Positions 1 to 11,297 of a DNA stretch of 64,000 bases are shown here, one piece after another; positions within the stretch are counted from its first letter, which is position 1; the number at the start of each line of letters is the position of its first letter. The notes under the pieces are model-generated. The model saw nothing but the letters and a program-made list of their open reading frames with translations. It did no database searches and was not told the DNA's origin. Source of the stretch: Penicillus capitatus (lineage: Eukaryota; Chlorophyta); NCBI GenBank assembly GCA_965649825.1, contig OZ287701.1:434001-498000 (forward strand). Reading direction: 5' to 3'. Made by a program: the position numbers and the translations under genes.

Positions 1-524
1 AGCTGCTGAACAAGAAGACCTTCAAAGTCACGTCCCATCACTGTCAATGTCACACTTTTGACGCGATATGTAGACGACGGTGGACTGGGAAGAGTTTGAA
101 GGAAGGGTCCCAGAGCCGATTATCCAAAAGTACAAGGCGATCTACGCTGGTGCGGCGAAATGATGTGACGTTTGTGTGAGATCGTGGTCGTGCCCTGCAG
201 AGGCGGTGAAGGATTACGAGGCGGGAAAATTCGATCTGTCGTTCGATCAGGCAGTCTGGGATCAGAAGACGGGCGCCATCATGAACCACGTACAGGCCAT
301 TGTCGCCGACGCCAAAAAGCGTATGGAGCACCTGGAGATCGAAATCCAGAATACCGAAGCACGCCTGGTCATCCATCACGTCACATCGCGATCGTCTGCA
401 TGATGTGACTGACGTCTAGACGCGTTTGGAGACGGCGACGCTCGAAGAGGAGCTCGCGGCAGATCCAGAGCTGGCGAAGAAAGTCGACGATGCCGTTTCA
501 AAAGAACTCGGTTACAATCCCTAA
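1..524 (+). CDS. 3' end of a gene resembling mitochondrial ATP synthase subunit d (partial)
   Basis: Four exons join in one frame: 3-26, 74-149, 201-367 and 420-524, with introns of 47, 51 and 52 nt (GT-AG). The visible C-terminal part is about 124 residues, ending in LGYNP and a TAA at 522-524. The start of the second exon, TTVDWEEFEGRVPEP, followed by a Tyr/Lys/Glu-rich helix, resembles the 'IDW..Y...' stretch of ATP synthase peripheral-stalk subunit d. The rest is helical and charged, as expected for a stalk subunit. If correct, the protein sits on the matrix side of the mitochondrial inner membrane. The 5' end lies outside the window. Both of the last two introns contain TGATGTGAC (161-169 and 401-409). 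The exon structure is well supported by frame closure. The family assignment rests on a short motif and length only, so another helical stalk-like protein is possible. Confidence 0.5.
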
Positions 525-568
525 CAACGCTCGATGGCTCGATGGATAGACATGGCGAGGGACATCTA

Positions 569-988
569 CTAATCATTGAGTCGTCGCAGGAGCCGTTCTC
601 GAACAACGGCATCCGGCAATGAACATGTGTCTTTCTTGCCGAACAGATTGTAACGGTTCTCTGCAACACGTGTGTACATCCAGTCACGCAGGAAGGTGGG
701 TACGGCGAGACAGCACCATGCCCAGGACCAAGGAAAACTCAGATGCGTCAGAATGCGCAAAACGGCGGTGGATTTGACGTAACAGGCTTCGCTTTTGCCA
801 GAGGTTTCGACGAGGATGATGGTTTTGAGGTCGAGGGGGAGGTCATAGAGTTTGAGAATCTGCTGACCCGCGTTGCTCTGCTGCGTCTCGAAAAGAAAGA
901 GGCCTCCAGTGTCGCGTTGGGCGACAAAACGAGCGAAGCCGTCGCACAGTAGACACTCTCCGTCCACGAGAACAACACGCGATTCCAT
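569..988 (-). CDS. DCC-family (DUF393) thiol-disulfide oxidoreductase-like protein
   Basis: Single-exon ORF of 139 residues starting at an ATG. It begins MESRVVLVDGECLLCDGF, carrying the DGxCxxC signature near the N-terminus that defines the DCC (DUF393) family. Near the C-terminus it has YNLFGKKDTCSLP, the Y..FG(R/K).. segment typical of these proteins. The length matches the family norm (110-150 residues). A Trp-rich helix (WSWAWCCLAVP) may contact a membrane. Family members are predicted thioredoxin-fold redox proteins, often organellar in algae and plants; the substrate is unknown. It is convergent with the upstream gene, only about 45 bp away. No intron is needed. I am confident of the family and make no claim on the pathway. 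Confidence 0.85.
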   Translation of the reverse strand: MESRVVLVDGECLLCDGFARFVAQRDTGGLFLFETQQSNAGQQILKLYDLPLDLKTIILVETSGKSEACYVKSTAVLRILTHLSFPWSWAWCCLAVPTFLRDWMYTRVAENRYNLFGKKDTCSLPDAVVRERLLRRLND

Positions 989-1606
989 ACAAAAAATGTC
1001 GCAAATGTCGATTCAGTCCGCTTACGGTCAAGGTGGCGTACGTCACTGTCTACGTTCGCCTACGAGCTCAACCGGTGGCTAACCCGTAAGCTGATGTGAC
1101 AGGTCGTCTCGAAGATATGGGACATGAATGGCGTGGCGTTCCGTCTGTGAAGACGGGTGTCATAAGGACTTGGTGTCTCACTCAGGTATTATTTAGAGGT
1201 GAGACATGGTGTGCGTGAGAGGATCTCTTTTTCGTACGAACAGAATGGTTTAATGACATGATGTTCCACTTATCGAGACCTGCAAGAAGATCCGACAATC
1301 GGTCATGTGTCTTATGTAACAATGAAATGAAGCTCGTTGAAATGGTCAAACGACTCAGGATCGTCATCTTACGAGCTGTACAAAATGCATTGGGGAAGCA
1401 TGCCACTCTCAGAAATGTGACGCGTGAAAGATCAACCTTCCCGGGTCTCCCTTATTTGACGTGGTGGATAATGTGCGAATGCTTGTACTGTGTTGAGTCT
1501 CATAGCCAGTTCTAAAGTTAATCAATGTGGGGCAGAAAGAAAAGAAAAAACAGTGTATACAACCAGTTCTAAAGTTAATCGATGTCGGGAAAAAAACAGT
1601 CTGGGT
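989..1606. other. Intergenic region with a short imperfect direct repeat
   Basis: I see no supported gene. It holds the upstream side of the DCC gene and the 3' flank of the MATH/RING gene. An imperfect direct repeat of about 22 bp (CCAGTTCTAAAGTTAATC followed by A/GATGT) occurs near 1506 and 1563. A copy of the TGATGTGAC 9-mer lies at 1092-1100. Confidence 0.6.
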
Positions 1607-4600
1607 TTATGGATTAAACCAGGTTGTGCTGGTACACCTGCGCAGTCCGTACTTGCAACTGTCATCCGAATTTGATTCCACAGTCAATCCTCCCAAAGAA
1701 CTCTTGCACCTGCGCAGTTCCATGGTGTGGACTTTTACTGATGAATCTAGGACAAAGATTCTTCCCGAGGCACTTTTGCATCGACGCAATCGGCAAGGTC
1801 CCTCATCCTTTAACACCTCTTTGATGACAATCTGCTCGGAAGCTTTGTCAAACACCAAACGCTTCTCCGTCTTCCTGGCTGTCGTTTTTGTTGGAGGCAG
1901 TTCTCTGGCAAGAATAGCACTCTTGCATCTGCGCATTCCAAGAGCCTTCTTCTCTCCTGCGGTGTCCTCCATGATGATCCTGTGCACAACTTCTTGACAC
2001 ACTGGGCATCTAATCGCCGTCCTTTCGCAGAGGGTTTCCTTGAGCGCACTCAAAGCGCAGTCCTTGCAGTAGCACTTGTGTCTCCTGGTTTGGCAGTCTG
2101 TAAGATTCGACAGATACCGAATGCTGATCTTACGTGTCTCCGTGGACGGCAGAGCATGTGGGATTCTTCGGTTTTGGGGGAGAGCCTGTCGCCTTCGAAG
2201 TTGAACCTTTACCCTTCTGCTTGCGTTCCACTGGCTTGCCGGCTACTTTCTTCCCGGAATCCTTGTTTTTGTTCTTCTTGTCTTCTGCCTTACGTGCTTC
2301 TTCCTTTGCATTACAGATCGCGCACTCCTTGATCTCTTTCTCCACTACTCTCGGCGGCCAAGGAGCGGCGTTCATGATCACGCGGTCGATGCGCTTTCGA
2401 CAGAATGGAAAAGGACATTCGCGTGTTTCCCTTTTCTTCAGCTTCTTGACAATCTTGTTGATGCTTTCGATGCAATAGCAGAGATGAATCCTGCAGCATT
2501 GATGGAGTGCTGTGCAAGTCGATGCAAAGAGTGTCGCACTTATTCTCCTGATTGATGGCGGATTCCGGATCGATTTTGCAAATCGGACATCGCTTGTCCC
2601 AAGAGAACGTCGCGCTCTCACATCTGCGCAGCTGCGGGACAGGCTCTCTGCTGGATGTGTCTTCGATGGAGGGCTGATTGGATGGCCCAGGTTGAACTGG
2701 GAACTTGACTAAGCTCTCATTAGGAACAGTAGCCTGCGGAAGCTTCTCCAGATCAGGCATTGCGCTGTTGACTCTGCGCAGTCTGGAAAGTGCTTCTTCG
2801 ATAACTGCATCCTTGACGATGATGCGTTCTGCGTCTTTCTGACACACTGGACACTTGATCTTGCACTTCTTTGCCAGTGCCTTGGCGGCTTCTCTGCGTG
2901 CACAGCTATGGCAGTAGCATAGATGTTCCCTGAAAAGCGGCGCATGTGACACAAATGGAGTGTCTGCGATCTTACGTAACTCCGTGCAACACCGTGCATG
3001 TGGGACTCTCGGCGCCGCACGCAAGGCACTTTGAGTTCTTCTCTTTGGCAGGTGATCTCATGTTCGTGGCAGCCTTTCTGATGACGCAATCATGAACCCA
3101 CCTTCCTCTCAGTCTCCTGGCAAGCTCTCTTCCACAATCCGTACAGTAGCAAAGATGCTTCCTGAAACAGCCATGCATGTAACTGAACTTGCGAAAGAAG
3201 CAGCGTTACGTGTTTCCGTGTCTGACGGCGCAGGTCGGATCGATGAGGCAGGTGGGGCATCGCTCGAAGTAGGGACCGTCGTTCATGATGACTCTCTCCG
3301 CCAACTGTCCGCATTTTGGGCACCTGATCTCCTGCTCGTCGAGAAGTGCCTCCTTCAGCTTCTTGGCACACTCGGTGCAGTAACACAGGTGCTTTCTAGC
3401 AGAAAGGCGTTGTTTCGTCTCCAGGGAAGATAGAGTTCTTACGTGTTGCCATGCCGAACGGAGCATGTCGGATCCTCTCTGCACTTCTCGCACTGTGGCA
3501 CATGATCAACGTCGAGGACTGTGACTCTCACAGTCAGTGTGACCCATCCTTTGTTCACGAAACCAAGAGATTCATCTGTTAACTGATCAATCGTTAAAAA
3601 CTCGCGAAAGCCCTGGCTCTTGTGTTTTCCGACAACGGATGTAAACTCTGTAGAATGTTGTCAGCAATCGAAAGCTTTGTAGAAACGAAATGCTGACTTT
3701 CGACTCTATCTCCGGAAGGCTTTGGTGACTTGTAATTCACAGCGCGAAACTCAGTTCTTGTAGAGATAGGACGATCGTGAAGATTGACAAGGTACAGGCC
3801 GACGTTGTTTGAATTCGAACTGTTTCCCTTTGGTTTAAGGAACAGCTCCCTGCAAATGAAACACAAAGAAAGTAGATCATTGGCGATTTTACTGTTGGTC
3901 GTGAAACGCACCATTTGGTTTTTTCGACTTTAAACCCCTCTGATCTCAGTATTGACGGGCACATTCCTTGCAGCCCCTTTAGTTTCCACTATGGAAATCA
4001 AATCAATGTACTTCGAAGGAGAAGTCGATCGTACAGTGCATGTGGCTGTCTTCCGGGTGACGGAGACTCTCCAGCGTTCATTGTCCTGGAGCTTGAGTCT
4101 GATCTCTGCGCGGACGAGAAGGCAGTCGTCGTGTATGAATCCCTCGTCCGAATGCATCACTCTTGCGGCAGAGATGGGATGGTATGCCAGGAAATCGTCA
4201 CATCGACCAGGAAACAATTCACGAGATCCACCTATGAACAGAGAGTTTGAGCTGGATTTCTTCATCAGACGAAACTGTAACCTTCCACGACATTCTCTCT
4301 GCTTTTCCGATTCACAAGGGTGACGGCGAAATGAGCTGTCACCCGGGTCACACCCTCATTGTACAAAATAGCACCTAACTGTCCATTGAACAGGTGCTGC
4401 ACTTCGATACGCCTGAAAACACCGAATATCGTCAAGAGCAACGTCAGTTTGCTGTCTGACCAAATTCTCCTGTCTAGCTCAAACGGCTTATTGGACACCC
4501 TTCTGTTTCTCACACTGAGAAGACGTTCAGACACCCAATACTACAAAGAACGGATCATGTCGTCACAAAAGCGATGGCTTTGTGTAGCTGACCTCATAGG

Positions 4601-7600
4601 TCGCGTAGTATTTGTACTTGTTGAGAATGAAACTATTGGGAATACCATTGTCTTCGCCATATCCACCTGCACACATTCACATCAAAAGGAAAAGGCATCA
4701 GTCAGCATTCTATATACTTTCGCGGATCCTTTTGTCACCATCGGGCTCCCCCCATGTCGAAGGAACTTGATTCAGAGGTTTTGGAACGTATGCGATCTTC
4801 TTGTCGAACTCTCGCTCTTCGAATAGCGTAATTTTGATCTCGATCGTTGCCCAGCCTTCTTTGACAAATCCCAATGCAATGTTATCCAGCTCAGCTCGAG
4901 AAAACTTAACTGCTACCCATCTTCTGTCATATCCTCGGATCACTCGATAGCAGCCTGTTCTGTACATTTCGATGCCAGGGAGGAAAGTGATCGATTTACT
5001 TTTTGTTCTGTCTCTTGCAGAGTCATTGCAATGTTCAGCGCGAATAGTAAAGAGTCCTCGTATGAGCTCCTTTTTCGTGTTTTTTATTAAAATAACAGAA
5101 GAACTTGAACCTGTTAAGCCATTGGGATAACAGAACGCCTGCCTGTTCCCAAACAAAACCTTGCATTGAGAAATTAGTATACAGAAGACACTCACAGCTC
5201 AGAGTCTTCAATTCTGATGATTCCAGTGGCAACACACCATGGGCTCATATTTGTCACAAACCTCAGCTTCCACTGGGCACCACTCGACGATGGGCCAATA
5301 CAATGAGAACAGGTGATCACCTTGCAAGTCGCTGTCTTTCTGTCCACTGAGATCTGGCAGGATTCGCTGTCATCCCGTTTCAGTCTCATATCCAGACGAA
5401 CGAGGAAGCAACCCTCTCTTACGAATCCGGAATCCTGTGTTGTTATCTGGCTGCGCGAAAGGAGTTCATGTTCGCAGCAATCGTTCATGAACGAGAACTG
5501 GCACAGGTCTCCTGGCGAACATCTGTTTTAGCATTCGGTTTATTGCGAGTCTTGATTCGCCGCTACCTGTACGATAGCTGTTCTCATCATTGTCATGATT
5601 CATCAGAGTGAATCCAAACTGAACATCCACTCGGCTCTCGTTCTTCGACTTAAGGCAAGCCAAAAGGGATCCACGTTCATTGCATCTGAGTCCGATGCAC
5701 CTTAGACACAACAAGCACGGTCGACAGAGTGAAACGATCTCTTTTAACAACCATAGTCGGCCTTCCACTGCGAATGTGTTTGTGAAAATCTGTTGCGTCA
5801 ATCCTAGAAATGATATGATCACGCACCACTGTCCAAATGTAAACAAACATCATTACAGCCAATAAGATCTGGAATGGCTCACCTCATAGGAAACAAACCA
5901 ACTGTTCAGCGTGATCCTGTTACTGTGGGAAATGTAATCAAGTCCAAAAAATGGAAGAGTTTGTGCACGGCCACCTAAATGGGCAAATAGTGTGCAAATC
6001 TTAGAAGCATCTGAGTACCCTCATTGTGCACGGCAATATGACTTTCGATCTGGGGTAGACGTCGCGGTGGAATCTGGCTAAAAATCGGACCCAGTGAGAG
6101 TTGAAAATCCCAGTCTCTGACCGGCTTGATCTCGATACGCATGTTCAACCAGCCGTTTTCCACGAATGGAGAATATCTGTCCAACAGATCCGCCGTGCTT
6201 TTGAGCAGTTGAACCCATCCTTTAGAAGAGCCACCGTCGATGCGCTCCTCGAACTCTGGAACAGAAATGTCTGATAAAAAACAACAGCAGAGCAGGAGAA
6301 CCTGCAACTGGATCAGTATTCACGTCTTCCTTAAATACTGGAACACACAGGTATGGTGAGGATATCAACGGTAAGGGAAGACATGTAAGTTGGCATTTGT
6401 CGCATGCTTGATTAAGTTTGTCGATTTTCGCTAAAATCCCAATAGGACTGTTGCTCATGTTGATGAGAAGAACACTCATACAATCTCCACCAGAATCCCC
6501 TTTTTCCTTGCAAAGTTTTAACTTCCTATACGGACAGGAAACGTTCTGTAGCAAGAATGGAATATTCTATTGTGCACAGCTGACATCTCGCAGTCTCCAA
6601 TTTTGAAAACGTCACTGCTGACGATTGATGGACTCAGTTTCCAAGGAGAATAGACTCTCCACTGTTACAATCCAATCTTGGACTTTAAGAAAACGCTCAC
6701 TCTGCGCTTACTTCACACACCGTCTTTTCTCTCCAGACTCTGTGAGCGAAGGACTCGTTTTTTCGATGTTTTATCCTCAACTCCAGCCGCAGAGTGAAGA
6801 GATCGTTTTTTAAATATCCGGATGACGGATCCTTAATTTCTGACGCATCGATGAATGGACCCACCTTCACCCTTGCTCGAAACAACCCAAAATGACCAAG
6901 AGCATCTGTAACCATACGTGCCACTCGCCAAACCGTCCACCTTGTAAACGCAGAGGAGGTAGGTACCTCTTGTTAGGCTTTTCCTTTTATCTTCATAGTT
7001 AACAAGAGTGATAGTGAAGTGCGCATGCACTGGTCGGTTATGCGTCTCCAGTCCAGCCACAAGCTTCCCGTCTTCTCGATATTCCGCAAAGATGCGCCTG
7101 GAGAAACGGATATCCCGTTTTGTGTGTGACAGCCTTCGACGTCCTTTACCATTTCCTGCCACCGGCTTTGAAGTCTAACGATTTCATCCTCCCCTCTCGT
7201 TGAAAAACGGAGTGGCGTCCGCGCCACTGTCACAGACGTTGTTGCACAAGCCAAACGACACGTTTAGTTTTCGTTACCTTGTTGTTCGCATACACTGGTT
7301 CATGAGACGAGTCGTCTTCTTCCGCACTGCCGTCATGACAAACCAAACTTAAAGACGGCCAAACTCCAATTTGCATGAATGGCGTTCCAAATCGTTAAAA
7401 CGTTTTCGAATTCTCGGTGCGCCAACTGTCAGAGACCAAAAAGGACACACTTTGGCAGGCAAGCCAAAAGAGTTTCCGTATTTCCAATTATAAATAACGG
7501 CGCCGTGATAGATGTACGATTGTGCCATCGCGACCTGATGACAGCGCGGACAGGAAGGAATCTGCGAAGAAAGTGCTGACACAGCACAAATGGAGCAAAC

Positions 7601-7654
7601 GAAAGAACCGTCTGTGCGCCTAATCGGCTTCTCATGAGAAGGCTCGCCAGACAT
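1607..7654 (-). CDS. Multi-MATH, multi-RING protein: about six MATH domains then five MDM2-type RING modules
   Basis: Many short exons separated by roughly 50-nt introns. From the N-terminus: a Cys4 segment (CSICAVSALSSQIPSCPRC, 7.6 kb), then MATH/TRAF-like domains at about 7.20-6.77, 6.55-6.15, 5.85-5.40, 5.40-4.83, 4.53-4.05 and 3.95-3.52 kb. These are recognised by motifs such as WRIFAEY, AHFTITLVN, DPSSGYLKNDLFTLRLEL and GFVKEGWATIEIKI. Five RING modules follow at about 3.52-1.90 kb with the MDM2 pattern CxxC...PTCxVxHGNTKHLCYCxxCAxxL...CPxC. In each module a phase-2 intron cuts right after HG(N/V/D)T. Modules 1, 3 and 5 keep the zinc ligands. Module 2 lacks the last CPxC pair and module 4 lacks several ligands. 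A tail repeats LRRCxSA. Likely a ubiquitin ligase with substrate-binding MATH domains. RING-part splicing is clear; some MATH exon borders and the first exon are uncertain, and two genes are possible. Confidence 0.75.
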
Positions 7655-7940
7655 GTAAATTTAGAGAGCGTATGCAGTCCACAGCCACCTTGGCGGAAAG
7701 TGGACAATTATCAAATGTCTATCTCACTGAAATCATACACTTATCATAGATGTCGATTTCCGCGAAGAAGTTGAAAGGCGTTTGTGTATGTCTACGTCAT
7801 GCCAGGCTGCGCCTCTTGGTCACCCAGAATCCACCACTGCCTGGCCTGACTCAAGAACCCTCCGGCCTTATCTCTAAAGACGATTTCTGTGCATACTCCA
7901 AAGACATGCTGTTTTGATAGATGCAATGACCTCAGGGGCG

Positions 7941-8474
7941 TTACATCCGATATAGCGACGCCGCTTTATGAAGTTGTTCGATCTGACGCAACTTTCGGCC
8001 ACCTTTTTTCTTTAAACTGATCGTCTTCCATCTTCCGAAAGCCGCGTGATCTAATAACTGATGTGGCATCCATGACTGTACGGTGCGATACAGCCAAAGA
8101 CCGGTGCTTCTCTCTTTGGAGCTCAGTAATAGCTGTTCAGTGCAGGAAGGATAAGGAGATATCATAGCAGATCCTGCAGCACAGTTGGGTTACCCAGGTC
8201 TGTTTGGATGCATTTGTTGCAGTCGGTTTCCGCATCCGGAACACATTAGCGGCTCTTGTGTGACTCCCTCGATTTCCGCCGACGGCGGAGGCGTACATCG
8301 GATCTGCGTCGCTTCCACATAGCTTCTCTTCCTTCGCACTCCATCACTCCGATGCCGTCGTTGCTGGAGAGAGGGGGATGACGATGACAATAGGAATGGC
8401 AACAGATGCGTGTACGGATCGCTAACACGGCGATGAACGATGGTGCCTGTCTGACACGATCTCAATGTCATCAT
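7941..8474 (-). CDS. Possible small gene, unknown function
   Basis: Two overlapping open segments (8474-8190 and 8165-7941) could be exons of one small gene. The first contains CSGCGNRLQQMHPNRPG, which recalls the CxGCGxxLQ..(D/H)P..PG zinc motif at the start of YqeH/NOA1 GTPases. No GTPase domain follows, and the splice junction between the segments is not clean. The second segment is basic and ends ASLYRM then stop. It may be a short mitochondrial or ribosome-linked protein, a fragment, or chance. Confidence 0.25.
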
Positions 8475-8735
8475 GCTGTGTCGTCACCCTTGATGTACGA
8501 CAGCATGATTAGCGACAAACAACGAGATGGGACACATCTGAGCAGTCATGAATCGATAGAAGATTCAAACTCTGTTCATCATCGATGTTCACTGCTAAGC
8601 GTACTTAAAGGCGAAACCAATCGATATAGTCTATTCTCACATGCGTCTTCCACACGTCTACATGACCGACTTTCTGTCCCGTCACTGCCGAAACGGAATT
8701 CACCAAGATCGATCGCTCTCCCCATAGGTTCTGTG

Positions 8736-10664
8736 TCATGAGTATTGGCGACAGCGACTATTTTTAAAGTGTTTCTCGGGATTCTTCTTTGGCAAGACAG
8801 CCAGACAGAGAAAACAGAATCGATAGGGACAGACAGAGCAGTGAATGATATTGTCCCGACTTGTCTTTGGCTGATACGTGCTGCAAACTGGGCATCTCTT
8901 GTACTCCCAAAATCGTTCATCTAGGTCATATGGATTAGGATTCCTACACACACCATCAGGAACAACATTTTCAATTCAGAATAACGTACGCTTTGAGTCG
9001 TCTTTTATCCTCTGCCTGCATTCACGCACATCGTCAAACACCAAGGCACCAATGTTTAGTAGCACCTCTCGTTTTTGTTGATCCTTTTGAAGCCATTCCC
9101 ATTCGGAAATGTCACTTTTGTTGAAAAACCGGCTTCCTTTTGCGTTGAAGTGATCGTAAGTGATATCCATGCTTCTGTCGACAACGTAGTTGTAATGTGT
9201 GTTGCAAGAGGTACAGAACATGTGATCGCATCCTCCATCTTTTTCGACTCCCATGCCACAGTTGGGGCATTCATGGGCGTTCGTCTTCACATACTGCATG
9301 GAAAGAACCTGATTCCTGAGATCTTGCAGATAACGTTGGCGCTTCTGTCCAGCTCTCTCTACTGCACCCAACAGCTTCTTTCCCCATCGAACGCATTTCC
9401 TATACCACAGAACTTGCGATTGGAGTTTATTGAGTAGTGGAGCGCACCTGCCGGGGTGCCACGCACCCAGACATTCCGCGCAGAAGGCGTAGTAACACTT
9501 AGGACACTGAGCAAACTGATCGCTCTCCACGATACATGCCGTGCTGCAACGGGGACAGTACTTAATGTCGGACATCGCTTCGAGCGTTCTCTGAAACAAC
9601 AGCTGCTCCCAACGATCGAAGTCCTCCTGATGCCACTCATCGTCATTCTGACTGCCTCGCCTTGCGTCTGTGTGGGAGCGTACCTTCTCTAAGTGCTCCT
9701 TCAGAACCTCCGGAGGCACAGGCGTGGTGCATTTGACCTCTGGGCAGTGCAGTTCGACATGTCCTTGCTCGATGTTGACGGAGCAATACTTCCGGAAGCA
9801 TTCGACGCAGCAGAAATGCTGGCACTTGTTGAAACGGACAAAGTTCTTTCCGGGCTGCTCTTCCATGCAGACGGGACAGGACCACGCACTCTTCTGGAAT
9901 TCCTCGTTCGATCGGATCGTGTCGTGTTGGAGCATGTCTTGCATGATCTCCAGCGGAGAGATCTCATCCGAACACACTGCTATCCGGGGATCGTCGTTTT
10001 CTTGCCACGAACGTGGTGGCACGTCGATGGGAAGATGCGTGTCGATCTGCAGCGCCGACAGCAGAGATCGCTGCAGCCAGTCGATCCACGTAAAGCAAAC
10101 AGGAAAACCGGACGCCTCCTGCCACATCCGATCCAACTGTGCGGCCAACTGCGTGAGCTGTTGCCGGGAAAGCCAAAATGCAGAGAGACGGAATCCGGGA
10201 GGTGCATCCGACGGATAACCAGGAACAAGATCCAGCATCAGACACAGAGGCGGCACGTGGAGGACCTAAGCTCTATCCGTCTTTGTACAGAGGAGGTGTC
10301 GCGTGCAGACATCGGACCTTAGAGCTCCGCTCTTCTGTTTCTGCGGTACTGGATTGACTGCCGTTGGTCGAGGCGAGGGAAAGCGTCACGCCGTCTGAGG
10401 GCACTTCAATTCGCACCGTGACTCGACAATGCAAGTCGACGGGTTTCTCGGGGACACTGCTTTCGAGGAGTTCTGTGAAATCGCTGTCTTCCTGCAGTTT
10501 TGGCCCTCCTTCCCATTCCGACAATCTGGTATCTAATGTCACTCACGCGAAAAAGCGAGACGTTACCTGAAATCTGATCCAAGGATCGAACGCAGGGCGA
10601 TGACCTCGTCCATCTGTTCCTGCCAGTTTCCAGCATAGGAGGCAGCGTCGACCATGGTGTTCAT
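8736..10664 (-). CDS. RNF14-like RBR E3 ubiquitin ligase (RWD-RING1-IBR-RING2 plus extra C-terminal Cys/His module)
   Basis: Four exons close one frame: 10664-10567, 10525-10318, 10265-8986 and 8943-8736 (597 residues). An RWD domain (EVIALRSILGSDF, then PGYPSDAPPGFRLSAFWLS) spans about residues 1-170 and matches the order in human RNF14/ARA54. RING1 starts at CPVC (232-235), the IBR at CPRC (near 339) and RING2 at CPNC (435-438). The GGC of VEKDGGCDHMFC (about Cys448) is the position of the catalytic, ubiquitin-accepting cysteine in parkin (Cys431). RBR ligases take ubiquitin from an E2 onto this cysteine, then onto substrate. Unusually, a further Cys-rich module follows RING2 (RCPVCSTYQ ... 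HCSVCPYRFCFLC). I start at the ATG in MNTMV; the ATG three codons later is equally possible. The gene lies on the same strand as, and just upstream of, the MATH/RING gene. Confidence 0.9.
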
Positions 10665-10667
10665 CCT

Positions 10668-11277
10668 TCTATTCTTAAAAGCGTCGTCGTTTGCGTTGAA
10701 GAGTGAGATGATATAATGGGCACTTGGATGGTGTATCGTCTCCTTGAATACAGCACCGATAGAGACGAGTCCAATGCCTCCGGCTGCAAAGCTCGGAAAT
10801 ACGGCGGCCGCGAACACCGATTCGCGAAAAGCGTAGAGTCGATCGAGGAGTAAAGACAGGAGATTATGACCGTCCTCTACAGAGGGCTGCGCGCTTCTGC
10901 TTTGGTAACGAGAGAGAATCCGCAATGCTGTTCGCCGTAAGCAGCGATCGAACGATATATAGTATGCAAAGAGACCTGCCGATGAAGCGAGCAGGAAGCG
11001 GCCGAGAAGGCAAACTCGCACGAGTCGTACAGGATGGCGTCGTCGGATCACTACCCGTAGGGAACCGTCCACCCTGCTATCCTGGCCTCCAACAGGCTAT
11101 CCCTAGAATAGCTGAGAGCTCGTCGAGAACGTCGACGCCCCTCTCCAAACAACCAGCGCAGCATGGATTCCTCCGTGCTGGTTGCTTCCGTCGAATCCGG
11201 CCAGAGCGATTGAGCAGGTGTCCAAGGATAGTCCGAAATACCGCTGACAGCGTCGAACTATAGTCATAGGATTTCAA
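10668..11277 (-). CDS. Uncertain open region upstream of the RBR ligase gene
   Basis: Two open stretches (11277-11077 and 11072-10668) run toward the RBR gene; the second stays in frame with its first exon. The upstream one starts MKSYDYSSTLSAV. The second has a hydrophobic run (ESVFAAAVFPSFAAGGIGLV). I recognise no family. It could be a separate small gene, an N-terminal extension of the ligase or chance. A competing ORF lies on the other strand. Confidence 0.25.
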
Positions 11278-11297
11278 CCCGTTCAGACAATTCCTCT

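Noticed and set aside
1607-2053. LRRC motifs read as leucine-rich repeats
   Set aside because: Spacing is irregular (20-60 residues), with no LxxLxLxxN pattern; it is a short linear motif.
8190-8474. YqeH/NOA1 GTPase gene based on CSGCGNRLQ...PG
   Set aside because: No GTPase G1-G5 motifs follow on the strand, and a 71-nt intron could remove the motif.
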